64,000 bases of DNA, from positions 620,001 through 684,000 of the forward strand of contig NZ_CP046253.1 in assembly GCF_009720145.1 (NCBI RefSeq), given 5' to 3'. Below the pieces are notes generated by a model. That model was not told the DNA's origin and searched no databases. It worked only from the letters and a program-made list of their open reading frames with translations. The translations under genes and the position numbers were made by a program. Shown here piece by piece: positions 1-7,738 of this stretch. This stretch comes from Sphingobium sp. CAP-1 (GTDB lineage Bacteria; Pseudomonadota; Alphaproteobacteria; Sphingomonadales; Sphingomonadaceae). Numbering within the stretch: the first letter of the stretch is position 1; each line of letters opens with the position of its first letter.

Positions 1-521
1 TTGTCGGACACCTTGACGTTGATGTTCGCGGACACGGCATCGGCCAGCCGGCCGGCGTCCTCAATCTCGCGCAATTGCACCGGGGTTTCGGCCGGCAGCT
101 TCTTGTTGAGCTTGGCGTAATTCTCGAATTGTTCGGCGACCGAGCGCATCAGCGCGGCGGCTTCCGGCCCTTCGGCAGCGACTTCCTCGACCGGGGCGAC
201 ATGCGCGACCAGATAGGTTTCGCGCGCCTCCATAGTATCGAGCTGGGCGCGATGCTTGCCCTCCACCAGCACGCGAACGGTACCGTCGGGCAGCTTGAGC
301 AATTGCAGAACAATGGCGACGACGCCAGTATCGTAGAGCGAATCCCGGCCTGGATCATCCTCTGCCGGATCAAGCTGCGACACGAGGAAGATTTCCTTGG
401 AACCTTCCATCGCCGCCTCAAGCGCGGCCACGCTCTTGTCGCGGCCCACGAACAGCGGAACGATCATCTGCGGAAAGACGACGATGTCGCGCAGCGGCAG
501 AAGAGGATATTGCGTAGTCAT
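1..521 (-). CDS. lon: Lon ATP-dependent protease, N-terminal part (cut by window edge)
   Basis: The first 173 codons of endopeptidase La are present; the ATPase and protease domains lie outside the window. The N-terminus reads MTTQYPLLPLRDIVVFPQM, the signature of the Lon substrate-binding domain, and continues with the expected PDGTVRVLVEGKHRA segment. Lon degrades misfolded and regulatory proteins in the cytoplasm. The ATG at 521 is preceded by GGAG about six bases upstream. A sigma-32-like promoter and a perfect hairpin lie between this gene and ybaB. The only incompleteness is the window edge. Confidence 0.95.
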   Translation of the reverse strand, partial: MTTQYPLLPLRDIVVFPQMIVPLFVGRDKSVAALEAAMEGSKEIFLVSQLDPAEDDPGRDSLYDTGVVAIVLQLLKLPDGTVRVLVEGKHRAQLDTMEARETYLVAHVAPVEEVAAEGPEAAALMRSVAEQFENYAKLNKKLPAETPVQLREIEDAGRLADAVSANINVKVSD

Positions 522-570
522 TCGGTCTCCGGGGCCGGGAAGCGGCCCGTCCATGCGGTTTCACCCCTCT

Positions 571-599
571 TTATGGGGATGGCCGCCGCAGCAATCAAT
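571..599 (-). promoter_or_regulatory. Candidate sigma-32 heat-shock promoter of lon
   Basis: On the minus strand the sequence reads ATTGATT (593-599), 14 bases, then CCCCATAA (571-578). This resembles the sigma-32 pattern CTTGAAA-N(11-16)-CCCCATNT, with an almost ideal -10 element. It sits about 50 bases before the lon start codon, and lon is a classical heat-shock gene, which supports the reading. The call rests on motif inspection only. Confidence 0.5.
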
Positions 600-624
600 T
601 GCGGCCTTGTCATAAGGCCGCAAT
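598..624. terminator. Perfect 11-bp hairpin between ybaB and lon
   Basis: ATTGCGGCCTT (598-608) and AAGGCCGCAAT (614-624) are exact reverse complements around the loop GTCAT. The hairpin follows the stop codon of ybaB and could end or attenuate the dnaX-ybaB transcript. No T-run follows on either strand, so classic intrinsic termination is uncertain. One arm abuts the -35 box of the candidate lon promoter. Confidence 0.45.
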
Positions 625-640
625 GATGAACGAGCTGTGA

Positions 641-964
641 TCAGAAGGGCAGTTTGAAGCCGGGGGGCAGCGGCAAGCCGGCGGTCATCTTGCCCATTTC
701 GGCATTGCTGACCTCATCGGCCTTCTTGCGCGCGTCGTTGAAGGCGGCGGCAACCAGATCCTCCAGCATCTGCTTTTCCGACGGCGCGAGCAGGCTTTCG
801 TCGATGGTGACGCCCAGGATGCGGCCCTTGGCCGACGCTTTCACCTTGACCAGCCCGCCACCGGCCGCGCCTTCCACCTCCAGCTTGTCGAGATTGTCCT
901 GCGCGCGCTGCAATTCCTCCTGAACACGGCTCGCCATGCCCAATATTTCGTTCAAGTCCTTCAT
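641..964 (-). CDS. ybaB: YbaB/EbfC nucleoid-associated protein
   Basis: This 107-residue protein has the YbaB/EbfC hallmarks: MKDLNEILGMASRVQEELQ at the start, a LDKLEVEGAAGGGLVKV segment and a Pro-rich end, LPLPPGFKLPF. Members form small dimers that bind DNA and help shape the nucleoid. It starts three bases after the dnaX stop, the usual dnaX-ybaB order; recR, which often follows, is absent here and lon comes next. Length is normal for the family. Confidence 0.93.
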   Translation of the reverse strand: MKDLNEILGMASRVQEELQRAQDNLDKLEVEGAAGGGLVKVKASAKGRILGVTIDESLLAPSEKQMLEDLVAAAFNDARKKADEVSNAEMGKMTAGLPLPPGFKLPF

Positions 965-967
965 ATT

Positions 968-2593
968 TCAAGCACTCCATCGTTCGAGCTGGTCGTCCAG
1001 CTCGGCTTCGGGGAAGGCGGCCATTGCCGCCTTGACCACCGGGGTTTCCAAAATCTGCGCGCGGGCGTCGGCCGCTTTGCGCTGTTGCTGCTCCATCAAA
1101 GTGGGATCGCCGCCGGCCTGCGCCAGCCGAACCGTCCACCGCACCCTGGTCGCGGCGTTCAGCACCTGCTCCAGGTCGCGCTTGAAATCGCCGAACGGCC
1201 AGGCGCTGGTCAGCCGGACTTCGATGTCGGGCGGGTTGAGCGACACGACCGACGCGCAATCATGCAGATGATTGGCCAGCGACGGCTTCACCTTGTCCAC
1301 CACCGCGATCATCTCTTCGATGCTGGCGGGCAGCGCCGCGACCGGGGCTGCCGCAGAGGCGTCGACGGCGGCGCCGGGCGCGGATGACGGCGCGACGACG
1401 GGGCCACCCTCCCGCAGCAGCCGCGCCAGTTCGCCCGGATCGGGCATGGTCGCGGCGTGCATGACGCGCAACAGCGCCATTTCACAGCTTTCGATCGGCA
1501 GGACGGCGCTCGCCACTTCGTCATGGCCCTTGAGCAGCAATTGCCACAGGCGATGGAGCGGCGCGAAGCCCAGTTGCGCCGCCCATGCGCTGAGCGCCTC
1601 CCGCTCCTCGGCCGACTGGCCGGGGCTGGCGATGTCGCGCCCGGCCTTCACCAGCGTCACGGCATGGGCGAGTTCCAGCAGCCCGCGCATCAGCGCCAGC
1701 GGCTCGACGCCCAGTGCATATTGGTCGCGCACCGCACCCAGCAGCGCGGCGGTATCCCCCGCCAGCAGCAGGCCGAGCAGGCGGCGGGTGGAGCCGCGAT
1801 CGGACAGGCCCAGCATGTCGCGGACCTGCGCGGCCGTGACCAGCAGCACCGCCCCATTTTCGCCCTCCGGCCCCATCTCTGCATGGGCGATCGCCTGATC
1901 GAGGATGGACAGGCCGTCGCGCGCCGAGCCTTCGGCCGCCTGGGCGATCAGCGCCAGCGCATCCTCTTCGGCGGCGACCCCTTCCTTGTCACAGATGGTG
2001 GCGAAATGGCCGGCCAGCAAATCGGCGGGAATGCGGCGCAGGTCGAACCGCTGGCAGCGCGACAGCACCGTCACCGGCACCTTGTTCACCTCGGTCGTGG
2101 CGAACAGGAATTTCACATGGGCGGGCGGCTCCTCCAGCGTCTTGAGAAGCGCATTGAACGCATTCTTCGACAGCATATGGACTTCGTCGATGATGTAGAT
2201 TTTGTAGCGCGCCGATACGGCGGCATAGCGCACCGCCTCGATAATCTCGCGCACGTCATCGACGCCGGTATGGCTGGCGGCGTCCATTTCGACCACGTCG
2301 ATATGGCGCCCCTCGGCAATGGCGACGCAGGGTTCGCAGACGCCGCAGGGGTCGATGGTCGGGCCGCCCTGCCCGTCCGGGCCGACGCAATTGAGCGCCT
2401 TGGCGATCAGCCGTGCGGTAGAGGTCTTGCCCACGCCGCGCACGCCGGTCATCAGGAAGGCATGGGCCAGCCGGCCCCGCCTGATCGCGTTGGCCAGCGT
2501 CTGGACCATGGCGTCCTGGCCAATCAGTTCGCGAAAGCTGCGCGATCGATATTTGCGCGCGAGGACGCGATAGGGCTGCGGTGAATCGGACAT
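968..2593 (-). CDS. dnaX: DNA polymerase III subunit gamma/tau
   Basis: A 541-residue clamp-loader ATPase. It begins with the family motif YRVLARKYRSRSF, has Walker A GVRGVGKT at residues 50-57, a zinc-binding cysteine set in the GPTIDPCGVCEPC region, Walker B/DEVHML near residue 140, and the sensor motif SRCQRFDLRRI. The C-terminal third is Ala/Pro-rich followed by a conserved tau-like end. The protein loads beta clamps at the replication fork. It is transcribed toward ybaB, with the SRP RNA gene just upstream. I saw no slippery A-run, so production of a separate gamma form by frameshifting is not indicated. Confidence 0.96.
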   Translation of the reverse strand: MSDSPQPYRVLARKYRSRSFRELIGQDAMVQTLANAIRRGRLAHAFLMTGVRGVGKTSTARLIAKALNCVGPDGQGGPTIDPCGVCEPCVAIAEGRHIDVVEMDAASHTGVDDVREIIEAVRYAAVSARYKIYIIDEVHMLSKNAFNALLKTLEEPPAHVKFLFATTEVNKVPVTVLSRCQRFDLRRIPADLLAGHFATICDKEGVAAEEDALALIAQAAEGSARDGLSILDQAIAHAEMGPEGENGAVLLVTAAQVRDMLGLSDRGSTRRLLGLLLAGDTAALLGAVRDQYALGVEPLALMRGLLELAHAVTLVKAGRDIASPGQSAEEREALSAWAAQLGFAPLHRLWQLLLKGHDEVASAVLPIESCEMALLRVMHAATMPDPGELARLLREGGPVVAPSSAPGAAVDASAAAPVAALPASIEEMIAVVDKVKPSLANHLHDCASVVSLNPPDIEVRLTSAWPFGDFKRDLEQVLNAATRVRWTVRLAQAGGDPTLMEQQQRKAADARAQILETPVVKAAMAAFPEAELDDQLERWSA

Positions 2594-2644
2594 GCGCCTG
2601 TCCTAGCCGGTCGAACGGCCATTGTCGAAGATGGATGACATGCG

Positions 2645-2740
2645 GAGGGTGGGAGCCGGAACGACCCGTGACGAAATCACTGTGGCTGCTTCCGTCAGGA
2701 CCTGACCAGGTTCGCGACGGTCACGCCCGCCCGACTCCCG
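2645..2740 (-). ncRNA. ffs: 4.5S signal recognition particle RNA
   Basis: The minus strand carries GGTCAGGTCC followed closely by GGAAGCAGCC, the conserved apical domain of bacterial SRP RNA where Ffh and FtsY bind. The ends pair: GGGAGTCGG (plus positions 2731-2739) with CCGGCTCCC (2651-2659), nine pairs with one G-U. The RNA is about 95-100 nt and sits just before dnaX, a common location. The 5' end agrees with the predicted promoter, about seven bases downstream of its -10 box. The exact 3' end is approximate. Confidence 0.92.
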
Positions 2741-2746
2741 GCGCGG

Positions 2747-2775
2747 CATATGGCGAAAGCGGGACAGGATGGCAA
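2747..2775 (-). promoter_or_regulatory. Sigma-70-type promoter of the SRP RNA
   Basis: On the minus strand TTGCCA (2770-2775) and CATATG (2747-2752) are separated by exactly 17 bases. The predicted start falls at about 2740, one base before the closing stem of the SRP RNA. Motif, spacing and position agree. Confidence 0.65.
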
Positions 2776-2857
2776 GGGGCAGCGACGATCTGGATCATTG
2801 CCTCTTCCACAATCGGCCTGTCATGGAAGGACGGCTATTGCCACAGGAGCAAATCGG

Positions 2858-2937
2858 CCAATTCAGACACAAATTGGTCCGTATAATTATTAGCAGAAAA
2901 ATTGATGATGATATTTTCGTAACATGAAATATCATCA
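2858..2937. promoter_or_regulatory. AT-rich leader with two inverted repeats and a TATAAT box
   Basis: The segment stands out from the GC-rich surroundings. CCAATT (2858-2863) and AATTGG (2872-2877) form an inverted repeat directly before TATAAT (2882-2887). A second, perfect repeat follows: GATGATATTT (2907-2916) with AAATATCATC (2927-2936). If the methyltransferase starts at 3026, the second hairpin lies in its 5' untranslated leader. An operator, an RNA thermometer-like leader, or both are possible. Confidence 0.45.
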
Positions 2938-3025
2938 ATCGCCAAATTTTCGGTTGGAAACGGGGTATAGCATCGATAGCTATTTTTTCCGTGAAAAGAA
3001 ATTAGTCCGCTATAAGGATTACGCA

Positions 3026-4042
3026 ATGCCCGTTTCCGACGATGTAGTTGTCAATGCATACCGCTTTCTGTTTGGACGCGAGCCGGAAAATCAGGATGTC
3101 ATCGCGCTGAATAGCAAAGCGCAGGATTGGCAGGATCTGCGCAACGCCTTCATCCACAGCGACGAATTCAAGAACGGAATCGCGCAAACGCTATCTCTGG
3201 GCGGCAAGGCTCCGATCGGCCAGCATATGAACGAGCGGGACAATGATGTGGAAGTCCACTGCTCGCCCGAACAGTTGCAGATGATGTTCGACGGCATCGC
3301 ACGCAACTGGAAGCAGTTCGGCGATACCGAGCCGCACTGGTCGGTGCTGACCAACCCGGTCTTTTTCAAGGACAAGCTGCCACAATATCTCGACGCTTTT
3401 TTCGCGCATGGCCAGATCGATGTCGAGCATGCGCTGAGCTATCTGGCGCGTGCCGGCCTGCCCGCGACCGGCTTCGACCGCGCGATGGACTTCGGCTGCG
3501 GCGTCGGACGGCTGACCGTAGCGCTCGCACCCCACACCCGATCCATCGTCGGCGTGGATATTTCGCCGAGTCATTTGCGCGAAGCGGAAAAGACGATGGC
3601 GGCCAAGTCCATCAGGAACGCCAAATTCCAGCAGATTCGCATGGTCGACGATATAGACGGGCTCGGTACGTTCGACTTCATTTTCAGCCGGATCGTGTTG
3701 CAGCATAATCCGCCGCCGATCATGGCCGCCATCTATCGCAAGTTGCTGGGCGTATTGAGGCCGGGCGGCGTAGCGGTCATCCAGATTCCCACCTATCTGA
3801 AAGGCAGGCCGTTCAGCGTCGACGCATATTTGAGCGGCGACGCGCCGGATATGGAAATGAACGCGCTGCCCCAGCATGAGATTTTCCGCATCATTCAGGA
3901 GCAGGGCTGTATCACGCTGGAGGTGCGGGAATGCACCGATCTGCGGGATATCCACGGAATATCGCACACGTTCGTCGTGCAAAAAGTCGAAGCCATGAAA
4001 GAAAAGAAGCGCGGCTGGTTTCAGCGGAGCCGCAATTCCTGA
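3026..4042 (+). CDS. DUF4214-like plus SAM-dependent methyltransferase
   Basis: A 338-residue protein. Residues about 8-45 contain an AYRFLFGREPENQDVIAL segment resembling the DUF4214 helical module often attached to sphingomonad surface-glycan enzymes. A class I methyltransferase domain follows, with motif I MDFGCGVGRLTVAL and the acidic GVDISPSHL strand. The substrate is unknown; a sugar or lipid of the envelope is possible but is inference. I chose ATG 3026 because AAGGA lies nine bases upstream; an in-frame ATG at 2924 has no good ribosome site and sits inside a hairpin loop. It converges on the beta-lactamase gene. Confidence 0.8.
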   Translation: MPVSDDVVVNAYRFLFGREPENQDVIALNSKAQDWQDLRNAFIHSDEFKNGIAQTLSLGGKAPIGQHMNERDNDVEVHCSPEQLQMMFDGIARNWKQFGDTEPHWSVLTNPVFFKDKLPQYLDAFFAHGQIDVEHALSYLARAGLPATGFDRAMDFGCGVGRLTVALAPHTRSIVGVDISPSHLREAEKTMAAKSIRNAKFQQIRMVDDIDGLGTFDFIFSRIVLQHNPPPIMAAIYRKLLGVLRPGGVAVIQIPTYLKGRPFSVDAYLSGDAPDMEMNALPQHEIFRIIQEQGCITLEVRECTDLRDIHGISHTFVVQKVEAMKEKKRGWFQRSRNS

Positions 4043-4050
4043 CCCCGATC

Positions 4051-4079
4051 AGGGGGCATCCGGCGATGGCCTGCCCCCT
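4051..4079. terminator. Hairpin between convergent methyltransferase and beta-lactamase genes
   Basis: AGGGGGCA (4051-4058) pairs perfectly with TGCCCCCT (4072-4079). It lies between two converging genes, overlaps the beta-lactamase stop and could stop transcripts from both sides. No T-run is present. Confidence 0.4.
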
Positions 4080-5043
4080 ATTCCAGCCCACTCTTCTGCG
4101 CCTGGGCGACGAAGGCGAGCGCCGCCTGGGCGGTTTCGGCGATGGCGGCTTCGGCCTTTTTCGCGTCGACGGTCGGCCGATCGAGATAGATGGCCAATAT
4201 ATAGTCGTCGCCCGCAGGCGACTTGACCAGCGCCACGTCATTATAGGCGGTGCCGCAACTGCCGGTCTTGCTGCCGGAGGTCCAGCCGGCGGGCAGGCCC
4301 GCCTTGATGCGATGATCGCCGGTGCTGCTGGCGTTGAACCAGGTGCGCAGCTTTTCTGCACTTCCCGGTTGCAGGTCGCGGAAGAAGAGGCGTCCCATCA
4401 GCCCAGCCATCGCCGCGGGCGAGGTGGTGTCGCGCGGATCATCAGGCGCATTTTCGTTAAGGTCGGGTTCGTTGCGATCAAGCCGCGAGACGCTGTCGCC
4501 ATGGGCGCGCATGAAGGCGGTCAGGCCATCCGGCCCGCCCAGCATGGGCAGCAGCAGGTTGGCGGCGCTGTTGTCGCTCACCTCGACCGCTGCCTGCGCC
4601 AGTTCGCTCATGCTCATCCGGCCGCGCTTCCTGTTCTTCTTCACCACCGGGGCATAATCGAGGATGTCGTCGCCGGTGAAGGACAATTGCCCGTCCAGCC
4701 CGAACTTGCCCGTCTCCGCGCCGATCAGCACGGCGGCGGCCAGCGGCGCCTTGAAGGTCGAACACATGGCGAAACGTTCATCGCGATTGAAGCCCAGCAG
4801 CAGCGCGCCCTTGCTGTCGACCAGCGCGACGCCGAGCCGCCCGCCGGTTTCCTGCTCGATTTCCTTGGGATTGCGCACCTGCGCCAGCGCCGATTGCGGC
4901 ACCAGATAGCGCGGCGCGGCGGGCATCAGCGAATCAAGCCGGCCGGTCGGCACCGGCTCTCTGGCGGGCGCCTTCTTCTTTTCGGCGGCCATGGACGGGG
5001 CCGCCAGCAACGCCAGCGCGGCCAGTAGGGTCAGGGTTTTCAT
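4078..5043 (-). CDS. Class A serine beta-lactamase, carbapenemase-like cysteine pair
   Basis: A 321-residue precursor with a signal peptide (residues 1-19, ending SMA). All class A motifs are present: STFK at 95-98, SDN at 156-158, EPDLN (Ambler Glu166/Asn170) at 192-196 and KTG at 259-261. Cys94 directly before the active serine and Cys263 in KTGSCG correspond to Ambler Cys69 and Cys238, the disulfide pair typical of class A carbapenemases such as SME/NMC-A, KPC and GES. An extended Lys/Pro-rich linker follows the signal. Its start is close behind the ferredoxin stop, so co-transcription with the desulfurase-ferredoxin genes is likely. A GTG at 5055 overlapping the ferredoxin stop is an alternative start. 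The spectrum cannot be read from sequence. Confidence 0.92.
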   Translation of the reverse strand: MKTLTLLAALALLAAPSMAAEKKKAPAREPVPTGRLDSLMPAAPRYLVPQSALAQVRNPKEIEQETGGRLGVALVDSKGALLLGFNRDERFAMCSTFKAPLAAAVLIGAETGKFGLDGQLSFTGDDILDYAPVVKKNRKRGRMSMSELAQAAVEVSDNSAANLLLPMLGGPDGLTAFMRAHGDSVSRLDRNEPDLNENAPDDPRDTTSPAAMAGLMGRLFFRDLQPGSAEKLRTWFNASSTGDHRIKAGLPAGWTSGSKTGSCGTAYNDVALVKSPAGDDYILAIYLDRPTVDAKKAEAAIAETAQAALAFVAQAQKSGLE

Positions 5044-5051
5044 CGGTGGAA

Positions 5052-5387
5052 TCACATGCCCTGCATATTGTAGGATTCGGCCGGGATACGAACGGTCAGC
5101 CGATCCAGCTTGCCATCGATCATGATCTGGCAGGCGAGGCGACTGGTGCGGGTGGCGGCGGCGGCGAGATCGAGCATATCCTCTTCATCCTCGCTGGCGC
5201 CGGGGAGTTTGGCGAAATCGTCGGCATCGACAATGACATGGCAGGTCGAACAGGCCATTTGCCCTTCGCATGTGCCCTCCAGCGGCTGGCCGGCCGCCTG
5301 CGCAATGTCCAGCAGCACCGATCCCGCCGGCGCGTCAACCTCCTGCCGCCGCTCGCCGTCAGCGCTGATGAAGGTGACTCTGGTCAT
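5052..5387 (-). CDS. [2Fe-2S] ferredoxin, adrenodoxin/Isc type
   Basis: A 111-residue ferredoxin with the four cluster ligands in the pattern GTCEGQMACSTC plus a distal Cys in RLACQI. The DEEDMLDLA segment before the last cysteine is typical of Isc-type vertebrate-like ferredoxins that deliver electrons to Fe-S assembly or cytochromes P450. It lies 18 bases downstream of a cysteine desulfurase, which favours an Fe-S assembly role. The beta-lactamase follows with almost no gap. Confidence 0.92.
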   Translation of the reverse strand: MTRVTFISADGERRQEVDAPAGSVLLDIAQAAGQPLEGTCEGQMACSTCHVIVDADDFAKLPGASEDEEDMLDLAAAATRTSRLACQIMIDGKLDRLTVRIPAESYNMQGM

Positions 5388-5405
5388 AGTTGCGACGCTC
5401 CCTGA

Positions 5406-6494
5406 TCACGGCGCCGCTTGTGCGGCTGCCGCTTCATTCAATGCTTCAGCTATCCTCTCCACCTCTTCCCGACGCGTGTAGCGGCCAAAGCCGATCCGCA
5501 CCGATCCGCGCGCCTGAGCATCGCTCAGCCCCAGCGCGCGCAAGACATGGCTAGGCCGCCCGGACCCGCTTGCGCAAGCACTTCCCAACGAAAAAGCAAT
5601 ATTGCGGCAATGGGACAACAGCCGCGCGCCGTCGATCCCGTCCTGACGCAGATTGAGATTGCCCGGATAACGGTGGGTTGCGCTGCCGTTGAGGGTCCAG
5701 TCAGCGAACCGGGCGCGCGCCAGCGCGGCGAGGCTTTCGACATGGGCGCGATCCTCCTCCGCCCGTTCGCGCATCAGCCGGGCGGCGACGCCGAATCCGG
5801 CGCAAAGCGCGGGCGAAAGCGTGCCGGAACGCAGCCCGCCTTCCTGCCCGCCGCCGTGGATCAGCGGCGCGGGCTTCACCCCGGCGCGCAGCCAGAGCGC
5901 ACCGATCCCCTTGGGACCGTGGATCTTGTGCGCGCTGATCGCGACCATGTCGCAATTTTCGGGGATCGGCACGCGGCCATAGCCCTGCACCGCGTCGCAG
6001 AGGAACAAAGCGCCGGCCCGGTGCGCCAGATCGGCGAGCGCGGCGACCGGCTGGATCACGCCGATCTCATTATTCACCAGCATCGCGACAACGAGTGAGA
6101 CACCTGGAATGATTGCCGCTTGCGCGACATTCAGATCGACGATGCCGTCCGACCCGACTGGCAGGATGGTGACATCGCGCCCGGCCCGGCGCATCGCCGC
6201 CACCGTGTCCAGCACGGCGGCATGTTCGGTCGCGATGGTGACGATGCCGCCCGCCGGCGCGCCCTGAATGGCGATGTTGAGCGCCTCGGTCGCGCCGGAG
6301 GTAAAAAGCAGCTGCCCGCCTGTCGGGAGCAGCCGGGCGATCTCATCACGCGCCACTTCCACCTGCGCGGCGACGGTGCGGCCGGGGCGATGGGCGCTGT
6401 GCGGATTGGCGAACTGGTCGCGCAACAGCGGGACCATGGCGTCAAAGGCTTCGGGCGCGAGCGGGGTTGTCGCCTGATAATCGAGATAGATCAT
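5406..6494 (-). CDS. Cysteine desulfurase (first of two paralogues)
   Basis: A 362-residue PLP enzyme of the NifS/IscS family, which removes sulfur from cysteine for Fe-S clusters and thio-cofactors. It starts MIYLDYQATTPLAPEAF, has the PLP-contacting ATEHAAVLD and VNNEIGVIQP segments, the PLP lysine in SAHKIHGPKGIGAL and the catalytic loop SACASGSGRPSHVL. Its start overlaps the stop of the upstream paralogue by four bases, so the two are translationally coupled. Which is the general housekeeping desulfurase cannot be decided here. Confidence 0.93.
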   Translation of the reverse strand: MIYLDYQATTPLAPEAFDAMVPLLRDQFANPHSAHRPGRTVAAQVEVARDEIARLLPTGGQLLFTSGATEALNIAIQGAPAGGIVTIATEHAAVLDTVAAMRRAGRDVTILPVGSDGIVDLNVAQAAIIPGVSLVVAMLVNNEIGVIQPVAALADLAHRAGALFLCDAVQGYGRVPIPENCDMVAISAHKIHGPKGIGALWLRAGVKPAPLIHGGGQEGGLRSGTLSPALCAGFGVAARLMRERAEEDRAHVESLAALARARFADWTLNGSATHRYPGNLNLRQDGIDGARLLSHCRNIAFSLGSACASGSGRPSHVLRALGLSDAQARGSVRIGFGRYTRREEVERIAEALNEAAAAQAAP

Positions 6495-7612
6495 TGCCTT
6501 GCCCGCTCCGCCATGGCGCTCCAGACGGCGAGGAAACTGTTCACATCGTTGTCACAAGTCTGCGGGCCGAAGCTGACCCGCACCACTTGCCCGGCGGCCT
6601 CCTCGTCCCAGCCCATCGCACCCAGCACATGGCTGGTCCTGAGCGAACCGGAGGAGCAGGCGCTGCCGGCGGACACGGATATGCCCTTGAGATCGAACTG
6701 GATCAGTTGCGCGCGGGCAGAGAGGCCCGGCATCCGATAGCTGGCGATAGCGGGGATGCGCAGGGCATCGCGCGCGACGATCTCGCCCCCGGCCGCTTCG
6801 ATCCCGGCGTCGAGGCGCGCGCGCATCTCCGCGGCGCGGGGCAACCAGTCCTCCCGCGCCTCCAGCGCGGCGGCCATGGCGAGGATGGCGGGCAGATTTT
6901 CGGTGCCGGCACGATAGCCCTGCTCCTGCCCGCCGCTCGGTTCGATCAGGGCAAGGTCGCGCAGCAACAGCGCGCCGATGCCGGGCGGGCCGCCGAACTT
7001 GTGTGCGCTGATCGCGATCATGTCCGCGTCCGGCAGGGGCAGCTTGCCCGCGCTCTGGGCGCAATCGGCGAACAGGATCACGCCGGCGCGATCGATATGG
7101 TCGAGCCGCTGGATCACGCCGGTTTCATTGTTGACGTGCTGGATGGCGAGAATAGTCCTCTCCTCCGTTCGCCCTGAACCTGTCGAAGGGCCGCCCTTCT
7201 CTTCGGCAGAAAAGGACAGGGCTTCGACGGGTTCAGCCCGAACGGAGTTTTGAACGATGCCATCACCGTCCACCGCCAGCCTTTCCGCGCCCCCGGTCAC
7301 GCGCAGCACGGCGTCATGTTCGACCGGCGAGGTGACGATCCGGCCCGCCTTCGCGCGCAGCAGGCCGATGGCGATCGCCTCGCTCGCGCCGGAAGTGAAG
7401 ATCACATGCCCGTCCCAGCCCAGCGCCGCCGCGATCCGGCGGCGCGCATCCTCCAGCGCGGCGCGCGCGGCGCGGCCGTCGGCATGGGGGCTGGACGGAT
7501 TGGCCCAGACGGCCATCGCCGCCATCATCGCCGCCTGCGCCTGTGGCAGCATCGGCGTGGTCGCGGCATGATCCAGATAAAGACGGTTGGCGGCCAAGCG
7601 GACATTACTCAT
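6491..7612 (-). CDS. Cysteine desulfurase (second paralogue, with REP-encoded insert)
   Basis: A 373-residue PLP enzyme with LYLDHAATTPMLPQA at the start, PLP lysine in SAHKFGGPPGIGALLL and the active loop SAGSACSSGSLRTSHVL. Between the conserved VEHDAVLRV and HVNNETGVIQ blocks it has about 20 more residues than the neighbouring paralogue. The DNA there is an 81-bp REP-like palindrome in frame, encoding a segment with RAEPVEAL and STGSGRTEE. Flanking catalytic motifs are intact, so the protein may still be active. It is the first gene of a probable desulfurase-desulfurase-ferredoxin-beta-lactamase operon, divergent from the hydrolase at 7739. Confidence 0.9.
   Translation of the reverse strand: MSNVRLAANRLYLDHAATTPMLPQAQAAMMAAMAVWANPSSPHADGRAARAALEDARRRIAAALGWDGHVIFTSGASEAIAIGLLRAKAGRIVTSPVEHDAVLRVTGGAERLAVDGDGIVQNSVRAEPVEALSFSAEEKGGPSTGSGRTEERTILAIQHVNNETGVIQRLDHIDRAGVILFADCAQSAGKLPLPDADMIAISAHKFGGPPGIGALLLRDLALIEPSGGQEQGYRAGTENLPAILAMAAALEAREDWLPRAAEMRARLDAGIEAAGGEIVARDALRIPAIASYRMPGLSARAQLIQFDLKGISVSAGSACSSGSLRTSHVLGAMGWDEEAAGQVVRVSFGPQTCDNDVNSFLAVWSAMAERARQ
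7165..7245. repeat. REP-like palindromic element inside a coding region
   Basis: The left arm CCGTTCGCCCTGAACCTGTC (continuing GAAG, to 7188) and the right arm at 7222-7245, which begins CTTCGACGGGTTCAGCCC, are near-perfect reverse complements. This is the typical 'CTGAACCTGTCGAAG' sphingomonad intergenic repeat, here lying wholly within the cysteine desulfurase frame. A half copy is found in nuoG. Confidence 0.8.
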
Positions 7613-7738
7613 TGATTGCGGAAATGGCGGCGGCTTCTATATAGGCGGTCTGCCGCGCTGCGCCAGCGTGAAGCATCACGCGCGCGCACCGATCCTATCC
7701 CCGCCGCTTCCCTGCGGCCCAGAACGATAACAGGTGCC

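Noticed and set aside
968..2593. Programmed frameshift in dnaX producing a short gamma form
   Set aside because: No slippery A-run followed by a hairpin was seen in the region expected.
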